Shown piece by piece: positions 22,425 to 35,700 of a stretch of 64,000 bases of DNA. The stretch comes from Helianthus annuus. Lineage: Eukaryota; Streptophyta; Magnoliopsida; Asterales; Asteraceae. Below the pieces are notes generated by a model. The model did no database searches and was not told where the DNA came from. It saw only the letters and a program-made list of their open reading frames with translations. The stretch spans positions 39,669,379 to 39,733,378 of the forward strand of contig NC_035444.2 in the NCBI RefSeq assembly GCF_002127325.2. Reading direction: 5' to 3'. Position 1 is the stretch's first letter. The number at the start of each line of letters is the position of its first letter. A program made the translations under genes and the position numbers.

Positions 22425-25400
22425 TGTCACACCCCGATTTCCATGTGTATCACCGGTGGGCCCGGTGGGGGATTACCGTGACGTAGTTGGCAACAATATA
22501 GTCAAACCACAATATATGAATGCACAGCGGAAGCATAAAGATAAATATAGTTCAACCTTTGATTGTAATATCAATTGTATAACATATAGTTGAATAGTAT
22601 CCACAGGAGGGATCAAAATAAATAAAAATGTTGTTCAACAGATAAGACATCAAGCTTGCGAGACTTCTTAAGATGCTAAGGAGCTATTGCCAGCCGATTA
22701 CGTATAGTACCTGCACTTAATCTATTTGGGGAAAATACGTCAGTTTACACTGGTAAATACATTCAACCGACACTTTTGTAAAATGTTTATTAAAATTGAT
22801 TTGAATGCACGAGGCACAAATTCTTTTATAACTTGGGAGAATTATTTAAAATTATAATCTTGTGAACGAATTACATGTTCCTTCTATGCGTTCAGTAGCC
22901 CGGATCTAGTCCGGGTTAAAGATCAATAGACACACCACATTGCGTAAAACCAAGGTGGGTAAACCATCGGCTACGTCTTTTAATAGTATAGACATAATAC
23001 CGGGTGTACGCCTACACCCGACTGTCAAGGTCGTGGCCATTTCTTCGAATGATGCCAAGGATATCCGGGACATGGTCATTAACCCCCCAAAGGCTTTTAA
23101 GTAACAAGACTGTTTAAATGAGCCGATCAAATTATTCAATTAACCACCTAAGCGATGGAAGATTTGATGCTCAATCAAGCGGTATTTTATATACCGTAAC
23201 CCAAGCCCGTATAAGGGAAAATAAGTTAAAAGTATTTACCTTTGCAAGTATTGTCCTTAATCGGTTAAATCACAGATATCTTTTACTGGGGCTCCTATTC
23301 TGGAACGAAGGTTTTAAAATAACCTATTAGAATCCTAACGGGTCTTTATATTAGCCGTAGCCTAGACCGGTCAGTTTCGAGGGATAGATACGGTTTAATC
23401 GCGTGAAAGGCGAAAACCAAGAACGGAATGTGATTCTGACCCAACAAGTTCGGAGACTTGTTTTATATGGGTTTAATATTCACACTCTGGATTTTGGGGT
23501 CAAGATAATATGGTTTGACCCGTTTCGGCTAATTTATGTAAACTAGTTACATAAGCCGAATCGTGCGCGCAATAGGCGCAACGGGTATCCGGGGGATTCC
23601 TACACTGATTTCCTAAGTCAATATACTTTAAAGAGGTTGTGGTATCAGTAGGATACCTTCCATAATGCCCGTAACGAGTTTTAGTTTATTATACGCCCCG
23701 TAGGGGTTTTCCTGTCATTTTAAAGACTTTTAAAGGGCTTGCTGAGTTCTACAGGAAACCTGAGTTTCCCGATCAGTTTAATAAGTCTAAAATACTTTAT
23801 TTATTAATTAAAATCAGTAGCAACTGGAATCGGGTCAAAAGACCTTGTAGAACTCAAGTTTTGGCCGAAAAGGGCATATTCGGTATTTACCGAACCGTAG
23901 CCATAACTGCAGGTTATGAGCAGGTTAAAATTAATTAAAAATCTTTAAAAATCCCAAAATATTATTTTACTACAGTGAGTAAAAGTTTTGGTGATGAAAT
24001 CTTGGTTTAGGTAGGCGTTACGCTAATTGCGCCGTTTATTACAAAAGTTTCTTATAAATGCGCTATTTAGCATAACTCCCATTCTAGACCTCGGATTGGC
24101 GTGAAACTTTAGGGACATGCTTAGAATTTAGTAAGCAAGGTTATGGTCCCTTCACGTGTCCGAAATACTCGTTTTATTTTAAAAAAGGGCGTTACGGTCA
24201 ACTTTTAAGTAATTAACGGAAATGCGTAAAAGGCTCGGACAAACAACGAACCGGTCACAGGGGGTGAAACCATCACGTGACCTGGTCCTAAGAGAGTCCT
24301 AAGGCATATCTACATTGCACTAAAACGGGTCAGAACTGAAGTCAAAGCAAAAGTCAAACTTTTGCGACATTCGGCTCCGAACCGGGTCAATATGGCAAAT
24401 GGCCGAATCAAACGAGTTTAGACAAGTTTATATACTTAATATCATGTTTTATGATCATCAAAACAGGTTTCATAGCATATACATTACAGATTATGTACAA
24501 AATTGCAAAATGGCTTTCTGTTGACTTTTTAAGTGCACGTTTGACTCGCCATTTGAATTAGTTAGAGTGGTGATCAGGGGGGAACCCTTTCAGAGGTTTC
24601 TTACCCACATAAACACCAACACATAACTACTTTTGATTCGACAATTCACTGGACCATTCGTGATTTATCTCAAAGTCAATCGTTAGTTACGACGGATTGA
24701 CTTTTAGACTAAACTAAGCAAAAACAAAGTCACAGAAGGTTTGGCTTACTTACAGAGACTTGTGCACGACTTAGGAATGCTAGAAGAAGACTTGGGAGCT
24801 TCAGAAATGAGCAGGAGGTGTGTTTTGAGGTGTGGTGAACATATGCACAATGTAGCCTATTTATAGTGAAAGAAAGGCCTTTAGATCCTTACAACTCAGC
24901 CTACAAGTGAGTATGGATGATGGGCAGGTGGCCTAGAGTGCTATGGGTCGAGTAGGGGGTGCCCATGCCTCACTTATTGCATGTATGGTCGTTCACTAGC
25001 TCAAAAAGCAAGTTAGTCCAAGTTTTCTGCATCTGGGCGTTTCACGCGGCCCGCGTGAAGGATCAGACTCCCCTTTACGCAGGTCGCCTGGATCCTCATG
25101 TCAGAAACGAATTATAAAGAGGCTCGCGGCCCGCGTAAACTTAATCTAAACCTTTACGCGGCCCGCTTCAAGTCTGTTTTTCTGGATTTTTGAGTCTTTT
25201 ATAATCATAACAAAATCCTGGTAATTAATAACGAAATCTTCGGTAATTAATTACCTGACCTTTCGGGTTTGAAGGGGTAACTTTGCGATTTGGCCCTTGA
25301 TTAATTACAACTAAGGGCCTCGTGTTATTTACCCGCATTGTTAAGCCCCCGGTCATCTTTGTTATTTATTCGGAAAGCCTTAACTTTCATTATTGACGCT

Positions 25401-25815
25401 TTTAACCCTTCTCGTACGAATTTGATCATAACTTTCTCGTTTTAAAACGGAACTTCGCGGAATTTATATTGTACATTCTAGTGGGCGTATTTTACTGTTA
25501 CAAAGCCTCGGGTACGTCAAAAGGTCACTCAGAGGTATAATTAAACATGTTGACACCGTTAACCCCCGCAGCTTGTAATCTCCCACTTTCTTCCGCGTTT
25601 CGCTTCCGTACGATCCATGATTTATTCGTTTGAAGGTACGAGCATCGTCTAGGGTTACTATACAGTATACTTACCCTTGTTTGACATTTATAACCCTCGA
25701 ATTTACATACTTTCAAGGTTTGTCAATATTAGTCCTTTATTAAATATCAAATGCCACATGTAAACTCAAGACACGTGTCAATACATTATTGGACGCAAAA
25801 TTTCGAGGTGTTACA
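22425..25815 (-). repeat. Middle LTR of B, shared by both units
   Basis: It is 3391 bp, plus-strand TGTCACACC to GTGTTACA. It is 3' LTR for the full unit and 5' LTR for the deleted unit. I noted roughly 25-30 differences from the right LTR. It has GC-rich palindromes at about 25033-25165 and a TATA box at 24865-24858. No supported ORF. Confidence 0.92.
24858..24865 (-). promoter_or_regulatory. TATA box of the middle B LTR
   Basis: The minus strand reads TATAAATA, about 175 bp downstream of the GC-rich palindromes in the transcription direction. The same arrangement is at 35175-35168 and in the C LTRs. Confidence 0.7.
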
Positions 25816-25828
25816 TCCTCACCCCCTT
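25816..25828 (-). other. Polypurine tract of B
   Basis: The minus strand reads AAGGGGGTGAGGA, directly before the LTR and 4 nt after the hairpin at 25833-25853. Identical in type to element C. Confidence 0.85.
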
Positions 25829-25832
25829 AAAA

Positions 25833-25853
25833 TAAATCTCGACCCGAGATTTA
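25833..25853 (-). other. Hairpin spanning the pol stop codon (B)
   Basis: TAAATCTCG and CGAGATTTA, a perfect 9-bp inverted repeat, enclose 3 nt. The first TAA is the pol stop codon. Conserved in C (55742-55762), with a related hairpin in E (42607-42625). Confidence 0.8.
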
Positions 25854-28800
25854 CTCAAACAAATAGGGATATTTCTCTTTCATCGTGGATTCAACTTCCC
25901 ACGTGAATTCGGGACCTCTCCGGGCATCCCATTTAACCTTAACTATCGGCACATGTTTTCTTCGGAGCTTTTTCACCTGTCGGTCTTCAATCGACAAAGG
26001 CTTCTCCACAAACTTCAAGCTCTCATCTATATGCACATCTGTGTGTGGGATCACTAATGATTCATCAGCGAAGCACTTCTTTAGATTGCAGATGTGGAAC
26101 ACATTATGAATTCCATTGAGCTCTTCTGGTAAGTTCAACTTATAGGCAACTGACCCGATATGTTCGATAACCTCAAAAGGTCCTATGTATCGCGGGCTCA
26201 GTTTACCCTTCTTACCGAAGCGCATCACCCCCTTCCAGGGTGATACCTTTAGCAACACTTTTTCACCTACATCGAAGTGAAAATCCTTACGCTTTGGGTT
26301 AGCGTAGCTTTTCTGCCTATCACGGGCAGCTTTAAGACGTTCCCGAATCTGGACAATCTTGCCCGTTGTCTCGAAAACTATCTCTGGTCCTGATAATTGG
26401 GCCTCTCCCACTTCCACCCAACAAACAGGCGATCGACACTTCCTACCGTATAATGCCTCGAAAGGCGTAGCCTTTATGCTGGTATGGTAGCTATTGTTGT
26501 AGGAGAATTCGATTAGGGGTAGGTTCTTATCCCAACTACCACCTAAATCGATAGCACATGCTCGCAGCATGTCTTCTAACGTTTGGATAGTACGCTCACT
26601 CTGGTCGTCTGTCTGAGGGTGGTAAGCCGTACTAAAGTTCAAACGTGTGCCCAAAGATTGTTGGAAACTCTTCCAGAAATGAGACGTGTATCTAGTATCT
26701 CGATCAGAGATAATAGACACAGGTATACCATGCAAGGCTACAATCTTATCTACATATAACTGGGCCAATGTATCGGAGCTATAAGTCTCCTTGGTGGGTA
26801 AGAAATGAGCTGACTTAGTCAGTCGATCGACTATAACCCATATTGTGTCGTTTCCTTTGCTCGTTTTTGGTAACTTGGTGATAAAATCCATAGTTACACA
26901 CTCCCATTTCCATTCAGGAAGTTCAGGCTGTTGTAGCAAGCCAGATGGCTTTTGATGCTCAGCCTTGACTTGCGCACAAGTCAAGCATTTGGCTACATAA
27001 GCGGCTACAGACTTTTTCAAGCCTATCCACCAATAGTTTGCCTTTAAATCCTGATACATTTTATCTGCTCCAGGATGGACAGAATATTTGGAACTATGGG
27101 CTTCCTGTAGGATAACATCTCGTAGTCCTCCATAAATAGGAACCCATATCCGCCCATTCAATCTCAAAAGTCCATCCTTGTGAAGAGTTAACTGCTCCTC
27201 AGTTACTCTCAGCTTCTCCTTAGGATAATTAGCTTCCAACATAGCCTCTCGCTGTGCAGCTAATATCCTTTCAATCAAGTTATTCTTTACTTCCATTCTC
27301 CTAGCATTGATTCGGATGGGTTTCATCCTTTCTTTCCGGCTCAGGGCATCAGTGACTACATTCGCCTTGCCGGGATGGTATCTGATCTCACAATCATAAT
27401 CATTCAAGGTTTCCATCCAACGGTGTTGCCTCATGTTTAGCTCCTTCTGATTGAACAGATGTTGAAGGCTTTTGTGATCTGAATAGATCACAAACTTGAT
27501 TCCGTATAGATAATGCCTCCACAGTTTTAGCGCGAATACAACGGCACCCAGCTCCAAGTCATGGGTGGTGTAATTCTTTTCGTGCACCTTTAACTGTCTT
27601 GAAGCATAGGCAATCACTTTGCCTTTCTGCATGAGCACACACCCCATGCCACTGTGTGACGCGTCGCAGTAAACTACGAACTCTTCAGTACCTTCCGGAA
27701 GCGTCAACACAGGAGCGTTGCTCAGCCTTTGTTTCAAAATATCAAAGGATTCTTGCTGCTTAGGGCCCCAAATACATTTTTCCTTCTTCTTGGTTAGAGA
27801 AGTTAAGGGCGCAGCAATCCTTGAGAAATTCTCAATGAATCTCCTGTAGTATCCTGCCAATCCCAGGAAACTACGGATCTCTGTGGGCGTCTTTGGCTCT
27901 TGCCAATTCATGACCGCCTCTACCTTAGCGGGATCCACCTGGATACCACGCTCGCTTACGACATGTCCAAGAAATTGGACTTCTCGTATCCAGAATTCAC
28001 ATTTAGAGAATTTGGCATAGAGTTTCTCACGATGCAGCAATTTAAGGATACATCGTAGGTGTTTCTCATGGTCAGCTTCGTTCTTTGAATAGATAAGAAT
28101 GTCGTCGATGAATACGATGACAAATTTGTCCAAGTACGGCTTACAGACGCGATTCATGAGATCCATGAACGCAGCCGGTGCATTTGTGAGTCCAAAAGGC
28201 ATCACTAAGAACTCGTAGTGACCGTAGCGAGTCCTAAATGCTGTTTTATGCACGTCTTCATCTCTGACCTTCAGCTGATGGTAGCCCGACCTTAAGTCGA
28301 TCTTTGAGAAATAGCTAGCCCCTTGCAATTGATCAAACAAATTGTCGATCCTTGGCAATGGGTATCTATTCTTTATCGTGACCTTATTAAGTTCACGATA
28401 ATCGATGCACAGACGCATCGATCCGTCCTTTTTCTTAACAAACAGGACAGGTGCTCCCCAGGGAGATTAACTAGGTTTGATGAAACCTTTTGCTAACAGT
28501 TCATCTAGCTGGGCCCTCAGTTCCTTCATTTCAATCGGTGCTAGCCAGTAGGGTGCTCTAGCAATAGGAGCTGCTCCAGGGATGATATCTATTCTGAATT
28601 CCACTTGCCTATCTGGTGGCAACCCAGGCAGATCTTCGGGGAAAACTTCTGGATACTCCGAAATGACAGGAATGTCCTCTATCCTTGGTTTGGGCTCTTC
28701 GATAATTACTTGTGCCATGTAGATGACACAGCCTCTTTTTAAGCATCTTGAAGCTTTGAGCATAGTTACGTTCTCGGGCAGTCCATACTGCGTATCCCCT

Positions 28801-30445
28801 CGAATGGTTAGCGATTCACCAGTCGGGGTCTTTAGCACAATTTGTTTTCTATTGCAGACGATCTGGGCCTGGTTGTGTGACAACCAGTCCATGCCCAGAA
28901 CGATGTCAAAACCAGCTAGATTAAAGGGAAGTAGAGATAGAGGAAAAGAATGGTTCTTAATGGATATCATACATCCCTCTAATATAGTGGAGACGGTTTC
29001 TACAGTGCCGTCTGCTAGCTCTACCTCGTATTTCACATTTAGGGTTTTGATAGGCATGTTCAGCAATTTGCAAAATTTTTGGTCTACAAAGGATTTATCA
29101 GCGCCTGAATCGACAAGTACTCTTGCAAATATATTATTTACGAGAAAAGTACCTGTGATTACGTTGTCGTCCTGCAACGCTTCCTTCACATCCATTTTGA
29201 AGACTCTAGCGTTATTCTTTTTGGTTTCTTCAGTCTTCTTGGCGATCTTGGGGTAGTTGCTCTTGATGTGCCCCTTCTCACTACAGTTGTAGCAGGTCGC
29301 GTCTTTAATCTTTTTACAGTCCACAGTCTTGTGGTCTTTGGACTTGCACAGTCCACAAGTATGCGTCTTTGACTGGGACTGTGAGTTCGGCCCAAACCTG
29401 CATTTCCCAAAGTGGAATTTTTGGCAGTTTTTGCATTTGGGCTTCTCTCCGGTTTGTTGCCCATCCTTTCTCGACTCTGTTCCTCTCTTGCCATCACCGT
29501 TCCCACGGTGCTTCTTTCCCGACCTTCGTGAGGTATCATCCTCACGCTTCCTCTTTTCGGCCTCTTTGTTCCTCTGCGATCTCAGCCGGACCGCGTCCAT
29601 TGTGAGGGACAAAGAGAGGTCAGTCACAGACCTGAAGGTCGTTGGCCGAGAGGCCTTCACACTAGCCTTTATCGCGGGTTCTAACCCCCCGATAAAACGA
29701 GCAATCCTTCTTGGTTCCGGGGTGACTAGATATGGAACCAATCGAGACATCGTGTTGAAGCTCGTTAAGTAGGCCTGGCAGTCCAGATTTGTCATCACCA
29801 ATGACACAAAATCGGACTCTATCTTCTCCACCTCATGCTGAGGGCAGTAATTTTCTTTGATGAGAGAAACGAATTCCTCCCACGTCATGCTGTAAAGCAC
29901 AGCTTTTCCCGAGGCCTGAACCAGCGCCCTCCACCAAGCTAGGGCCTCGCCCTTAAACGACTGCGACACAAACTTCACTACATCCCTTTCCGCGCAGCCA
30001 CTGATGTCCACCACAGTGTCCATCTCATCCAGCCATGTCATACATTCGACGGCACCCTTCTCCCCCGTAAAGTCTCGGGGTTTACAAGACACAAAGTACT
30101 TGTATGTGCAGCCCCTGGCCCGGGAAGCATCAGTATACTCCCTTTCGCGACGAACACTATTTTCGTTTGACGAGTGATTGTCGTCGTCCTTCTTGGGCTT
30201 GGACGAGTGGTTATCGTCTTCCTTCTTGGGTTTGGATGGTGGTTTGCTGAGGGATTTTGAGTGTGTCTTCAGCTTTGATGGTGGTTTGGAAACAGTTCTG
30301 CTTCGAGATTCTGTATATTGTCGATCTAGAGCTGCTTGCACAGCGTTGTCGACAATAGCCTTGAGTTGTGCGCCCGTTAGATTTATTTGGGCATTATCAT
30401 AATCATCTTCATTTGTATGACTATTTCCTCCATTAGGATTCCCAT
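25851..30445 (-). pseudogene. Gag-Pol of the full B unit, Tekay-like, two disabling changes
   Basis: This is one long minus-strand frame of about 1530 codons. It holds gag (capsid motif [11 protein letters not shown]), zinc fingers ending [16 protein letters not shown] (last Cys replaced by Tyr), aspartic protease ([13 protein letters not shown]), reverse transcriptase ([10 protein letters not shown]), RNase H ([10 protein letters not shown]), integrase with HHCC and DDE regions, and a C-terminal chromodomain-like segment ending KEKYPYLFE. Breaks: the gag start codon at 30445 is followed by a 1-nt loss that shifts the frame, and an in-frame TAA at 28467-28469 lies at the gag-pol linker before RT. 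Near the integrase catalytic Glu it reads TDDQSER, where C has TDGQSER. It may once have supplied proteins in trans but looks inactive. Confidence 0.9.
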
Positions 30446-31351
30446 AGTAGTTTGTATCTGCTGCAGAAGATAATGAAAATTCTATTTAGGAGTTTATTAT
30501 TGAATTGTCTTTTATGGCAATTCATTAACCATGGTAACGAAGACCATATCCGGTTAATCTGTTACTCACTTTTATTTAGGATTTGAACATACTTATCCTA
30601 ATCACAATTAATATTGCTAGTGGCATAAAAGCCTAGTCACTAGGACGTTATTATAATATTAGCCGAGATTACAAAGAATCAAGGTATGAAGGTTTGAACC
30701 GTAGTTCTTTTACCCCCTTCTGACAGGGAGTCATAGACCACCACTGTCTTTTGTCTTATTATGACAGCAAATACGGCCCGTAGGCATTACATCACTAACG
30801 GATGTTTGATAAGTGATCACCTTTATTGGTGATTTAACCCATGATTTATTATATCATTAATTTGGGCTTTGGAATCCTTTAAGGGATTCTTTTATAAGAA
30901 TGACGTGTGTGACTTTAACGAATCACATCTGTCATGATTGTTAACATGCTTACAAAGGTTAACAGGGAACCTGAATCTTTTAATTAGGTCTTACCATCTT
31001 GGCCGGATCTTAAAAGACACCTGGCTAGGTTTCACTCTGAAGATTCTTTATTTAGGCAGATCAAATTAAAAGGAATGATTTTGATTTATTTCATATATAG
31101 TAATAACAATATGAAATTCATAATATAACATTCCATAATTTTAATACGATTACACACCGCCCTAAACGGGATTTTTAAACAGTACATACCTACATAGAGG
31201 TTAAAATAAGAGACAAGTCCACGCAGGGACTAATACAAGATAAGTGTCCACGCAGGGACTAAAAGATAAGTCCACGTAGGGACTGAAATACGATAAACGT
31301 CCATGCAGGGACTTATTTAAAATAAACATTACATTAGAACATACATAAGGA
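30446..31351 (-). other. ORF1-gag spacer of the full B unit
   Basis: This is non-coding. It carries four hairpin-capable repeats of GTCC-6 nt-GGAC at 31216-31229, 31246-31259, 31270-31283 and 31299-31312, directly behind the ORF1 stop. A single copy of the 43-bp motif that is expanded in C lies near 30770-30805. A pyrimidine-rich stretch and CAG sit just before the gag start. Confidence 0.75.
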
Positions 31352-32560
31352 CTAATGGTCACGTTTCTTCTTCTTGCCCTTCAGTAGGTTTGCTAAGCCC
31401 TTGAGGAATCCTCGGTGGCTCTTACGTTCTTCCTCGAAGTCTCTTTCCACACGGCTCAAACGGTGGAGTATTTCTTCTTGTTCGGGAGGAGAGAAACGTG
31501 GTTGTGGCGCCTGTTGCGGAACTGGAGGTCTGGGAGGTGCTGGATACCCATGAGCTGAGTAGTCCGGTGCTCCCATGTTTCCAAGAGCTCCGTCGGGATA
31601 GCGAGCATTATATCTAGCCGCTACCACATATGGGTCGCGCTCATAGTTGTAGTTGTAATGTGCTTGTGATGATGGTTCGAACGGGTTGTAAGCCGACGGA
31701 CCCATGTATGCAGGTATTGGGTGGTCATACCCAAATGGTGGCGAAGTTGGTGCAGCTGGTGCGGAGTTCGCCTCCTGTACACGACTTGAAGGTCCTTCTT
31801 CTTGTAGTGGCGGGTAGTGGCTACTACTAGAGTGTCGAGGGGTGCTGAAGTGGAATTCCCCTCCTCGGGTGGACATACGAGCATTTGTCCTCCTACGCCT
31901 TGGCGGATCAGGCATTACTGGCTGTACCGGTGGCGGAGGTGGTGGCGTAACTGCCACGAAACGTGGATCCTCGGAGGGATCTCGCGGATGTTGCGGCTGT
32001 TGTGATGTCTGTGGCGTGTGGTACCACTCGTGTTGGTTAAACAATGCCATGAAGCTATCTGGTCCCTGATAGGGTGTACCATGAAAGGATGACCCATCAG
32101 AGATTTCTATTGGATGCGTGGGCGTACCACAAGCAGGTTCTGTCGGATCAGTATCCTCGTCCATATGGTCTTCGGAGAAGTGATCTTGTGGTCCTAACGA
32201 AACAAAGCCTGAAGGTTCCTGGATGTAGTCAGCTGGATTAAACTGACCTCTGAAGTATGGAGTAGGGTCGTCAAAATTTCGGTGTGATACCGAACGCTGT
32301 AGAGGTATGTAGGAGGGTTGCGGGTTGTTGGGATCATTTTCGGAATTTGGCCCGAATGAGTGCCGGTGCGATGGCATCGAGCTATGCGAGGTGGAATGCC
32401 TCGCAGGTTCATAAAGGTCTCTTCGCCTTTGCGGTTCTTCACTCCTTGTGGTCGAAGGAGCTCGCGTATTTGAAGGTCCAGCTTCGTGATCGTGATGAGT
32501 AACGATCTCTCCTCTGCCTCTTCTTCCCCTTCCTCTTCCTCGGAAAATCACTGGCGGCAT
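31352..32560 (-). CDS. ORF1, accessory protein of 402 aa upstream of gag (B full unit)
   Basis: The start chosen is ATG 32560 (MPPVIFRGRGRG), the position conserved in C, although the frame is open further upstream. I do not recognise a family. Order: Arg/Gly-rich N-terminus resembling RNA-binding RGG tails (1-17), Ser/His/Arg-rich segment, conserved acidic block with HFSEDHMDEDTDPTEP and HPIEISDGSSFHG (about 145-185), a polyproline run, a Tyr/Asn-rich segment (AYNPFEPSSQ, YNYNYERDPYVV), then a predicted charged helix EEILHRLSRVERDFEEE and a Lys-rich tail ending KGKKKKRDH. The frame is intact here and in C with in-frame indels only, which argues for function. A role in RNA binding or particle assembly is inference. 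Chromoviruses normally encode only Gag-Pol. Confidence 0.75.
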   Translation of the reverse strand: MPPVIFRGRGRGRRGRGEIVTHHDHEAGPSNTRAPSTTRSEEPQRRRDLYEPARHSTSHSSMPSHRHSFGPNSENDPNNPQPSYIPLQRSVSHRNFDDPTPYFRGQFNPADYIQEPSGFVSLGPQDHFSEDHMDEDTDPTEPACGTPTHPIEISDGSSFHGTPYQGPDSFMALFNQHEWYHTPQTSQQPQHPRDPSEDPRFVAVTPPPPPPVQPVMPDPPRRRRTNARMSTRGGEFHFSTPRHSSSSHYPPLQEEGPSSRVQEANSAPAAPTSPPFGYDHPIPAYMGPSAYNPFEPSSQAHYNYNYERDPYVVAARYNARYPDGALGNMGAPDYSAHGYPAPPRPPVPQQAPQPRFSPPEQEEILHRLSRVERDFEEERKSHRGFLKGLANLLKGKKKKRDH

Positions 32561-32719
32561 ATTTCCTGCTTTCAAAACTTTTAATAACAATAATAAAAGA
32601 AAAAGACAAACTTGGAATAACAATTCGAATTTGTCCTATGTTCTTGTCTAGACTCAAGTATGTGCAATTGTGTCATTGAGATTAAACACATTAGGATAGT
32701 GTTTAATTCACTCAATGTT

Positions 32720-32732
32720 GGCTCTGATACCA
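32720..32732 (-). other. Primer binding site, tRNA-iMet (B, first unit)
   Basis: The minus strand reads TGGTATCAGAGCC, 3 nt from the end of the right LTR, same as at 22409. Confidence 0.92.
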
Positions 32733-32735
32733 ACC

Positions 32736-35700
32736 TGTCACACCCCGATTTCCATGTGTATCACCGGTGGGCCCGGTGGGGGATTACTGTGACGTAGTTG
32801 GCAACAATATAGTCAAACCACAATATATGAATGCACAGCGGAAGCATAAAGATAAATATAGTTCAACCTTTGATTGTAATATCAATTGTATCACATATAG
32901 TTGAATAGTATCCACAGGAGGGATCAAAATAAATAAAAATGTTGTTCAACAGATAAGACATCAAGCTTGCGAGACTTCTTAAGATGCTAAGGAGCTATTG
33001 CCAGCCGATTACGTATAGTACCTGCACTTAATCTTTTTGGGGAAAATACGTCAGTTTACACTGGTAAATACATTCAACCGACACTTTTGTAAAATGTTTA
33101 TTAAAATTGATTTGAATGCACGAGGCACAAATTCTTTTATAACTTGGGAGAATTATTTAAAATTATAATCTTGTGAACGAATTACATGTTCCTTCTATGC
33201 GTTCAGTAGCCCGGATCTAGTCCGGGTTAAAGATCAATAGACACACCACATTGCGTAAAACCGAGGTGGGTAAACCATCGGTTACGTCTTTTAATAGTAT
33301 AGACATAATACCGGGTGTACGCCTACACCCGACTGTCAAGGTCGTGGCCATTTCTTCGAATGATGCCAAGGATATCGGGGACATGGTCATTAACCCCCCA
33401 AAGGCTTTTAAGTAACAAGACTGTTTAAATGAGCCGATCAAATTATTCAATTAACCACCTAAGCGATGGAAGATTTGATGCTCAATCAAGCGGTATTTTA
33501 TATACCGTAACCCAAGCCCGTATAAGGGAAAATAAGTTAAAAGTATTTACCTTTGCAAGTATTGTCCTTAATCGGTTAAATCACAGATATCTTTTACTGG
33601 GGCTCCTATTCTGGAATGAAGGTTTTAAAATAACCTATTAGAATCCTAACGGGTCTTTATATTAGCCGTAGCCTAGATCGGTCAGTTTCGAGGGATAGAT
33701 ACGGTTTAATCGCGTGAAAGGCGAAAACCAAGAACGGAATGTGATTCTGACCCAACAAGTTCGGAGACTTGTTTTATATGGGTTTAATATTCACACTCTG
33801 GATTTTGGGGTCAAGATAATATGGTTTGACCCGTTTCGGCTAATTTATGTAAACTAGTTACATAAGCCGAATCGTGCGCGCAATAGGCGCAACGGGTATC
33901 CGGGGGATTCCTACACTGATTTCCTAAGTCAATATACTTTAAAGAGGTTGTGGTATCAGTAGGATACCTTCCATAATGCCCGTAATGAGTTTTAGTTTAT
34001 TATACGCCCCGTAGGGGTTTTCCGGTCATTTTAAAGACTTTTAAAGGGCTTGCTGAGTTCTACAGGAAACCTGAGTTTCCCGATCAGTTTAATAAGTCTA
34101 AAATACTTTATTTATTAATTAAAATCAGTAGCAACTGGAATCGGATCAAAAGACCTTGTAGAACTCAAGTTTTGGCCGAAAAGGGCATATTCGGTATTTA
34201 CCGAACCGTAGCCATAACTGCAGGTTATGAGCAGGTTAAAATTAATTAAAAATCTTTAAAAATCCCAAAATATTATTTTACTACAGTGAGTAAAATTTTT
34301 GGTGACGAAATCTTGGTTTAGGTAGGCGTTACGCTAATTGCGCCGTTTATTACAAAAGTTTCTTATAAATGCGCTATTTAGCATAACTCCCATTCTAGAC
34401 CTCGGATTGGCGTGAAACTTTAGGGACATGCTTAGAATTTAGTAAGCAAGGTTATGGTCCCTTCACGTGTCCGAAATACTCGTTTTATTTTAAAAAAGGG
34501 CGTTACGGTCAACTTTTAAGTAATTAACGGAAATGCGTAAAAGGCTCGGACAAACAACGAACCGGTCACAGGGGGTGAAACCATCACGTGACCTGGTCCT
34601 AAGAGAGTCCTAAGGCATATCTACATTGCACTAAAACGGGTCAGAACTGAAGTCAAAGCAAAAGTCAAACTTTTGCGACATTCGGCTCCGAACCGGGTCA
34701 ATATGGCAAATGGCCGAATCAAACGAGTTTAGACAAGTTTATATACTTAATATCATGTTTTATGATCATCAAAACAGGTTTCATAGCATATACATTACAG
34801 ATTATGTACAAAATCGCAAAATGGCTTTCTGTTGACTTTTTAAGTGCACGTTTGACTCGCCGTTTGAATTAGTTAGAGTGGTGATCAGGGGGAACCCTTT
34901 CAGAGGTTTCTTACCCACATAAACACCAACACATAACTACTTTTGATTCGACAATTGACTGGACCATTCGTGATTTATCTCAAAGTCAATCGTTAGTTAC
35001 GACGGATTGACTTTTAGACTAAACTAAGCAAAAACAAAGTCACAGAAGGTTTGGCTTATTTACAGAGACTTGTGCACGACTTAGGAATGCTAGAAGAAGA
35101 CTTGGGAGCTTCAGAAATGAGCAGGAGGTGTGTTTTGAGGTGTGGTGAACATATGCACAATGTAGCCTATTTATAGTGAAAGAAAGGCCTTTAGATCCTT
35201 ACAACTCAGCCTACAAGTGAGTATGGATGATGGGCAGGTGGCCTAGAGTGCTATGGGTCGAGTAGGGGGTGCTCATGCCTCACTTATTGCATGTATGGTC
35301 GTTCACTAGCTCAAAAGGCAAGTTAGTCCAAGTTTTCTGCATCTGGGCGTTTCACGCAGCCCGCGTGAAGGATCAGACTCCCCTTTACGCGGGTCGCCTG
35401 GATCCTCATGTCAGAAATGAATTATAAAGAGGCTCGCGGCCCGCGTAAACTTAATCTAAACCTTTACGCGGCCCGCTTCAAGTCTGTTTTTCTGGATTTT
35501 TGAGTCTTTTATAATCATGACAAAATCCTGGTAATTAATAACGAAATCTTCGGTAATTAATTACCTGACCTTTCGGGTTTGAAGGGGTAACTTTGCGATT
35601 TGGCCCTTGATTAATTACAACTAAGGGCCTCGTGTTATTTACCCGCATTGTTAAGCCCCCGGTCATCTTTGTTATTTATTCGGAAAGCCTTAACTTTCAT

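Noticed and set aside
28723..29772. Plus-strand open frames of 177 and 147 codons opposite the B gag
   Set aside because: Antisense of the gag zinc-finger and capsid region; the same shadows recur at 10593-11153 and opposite the C gag.
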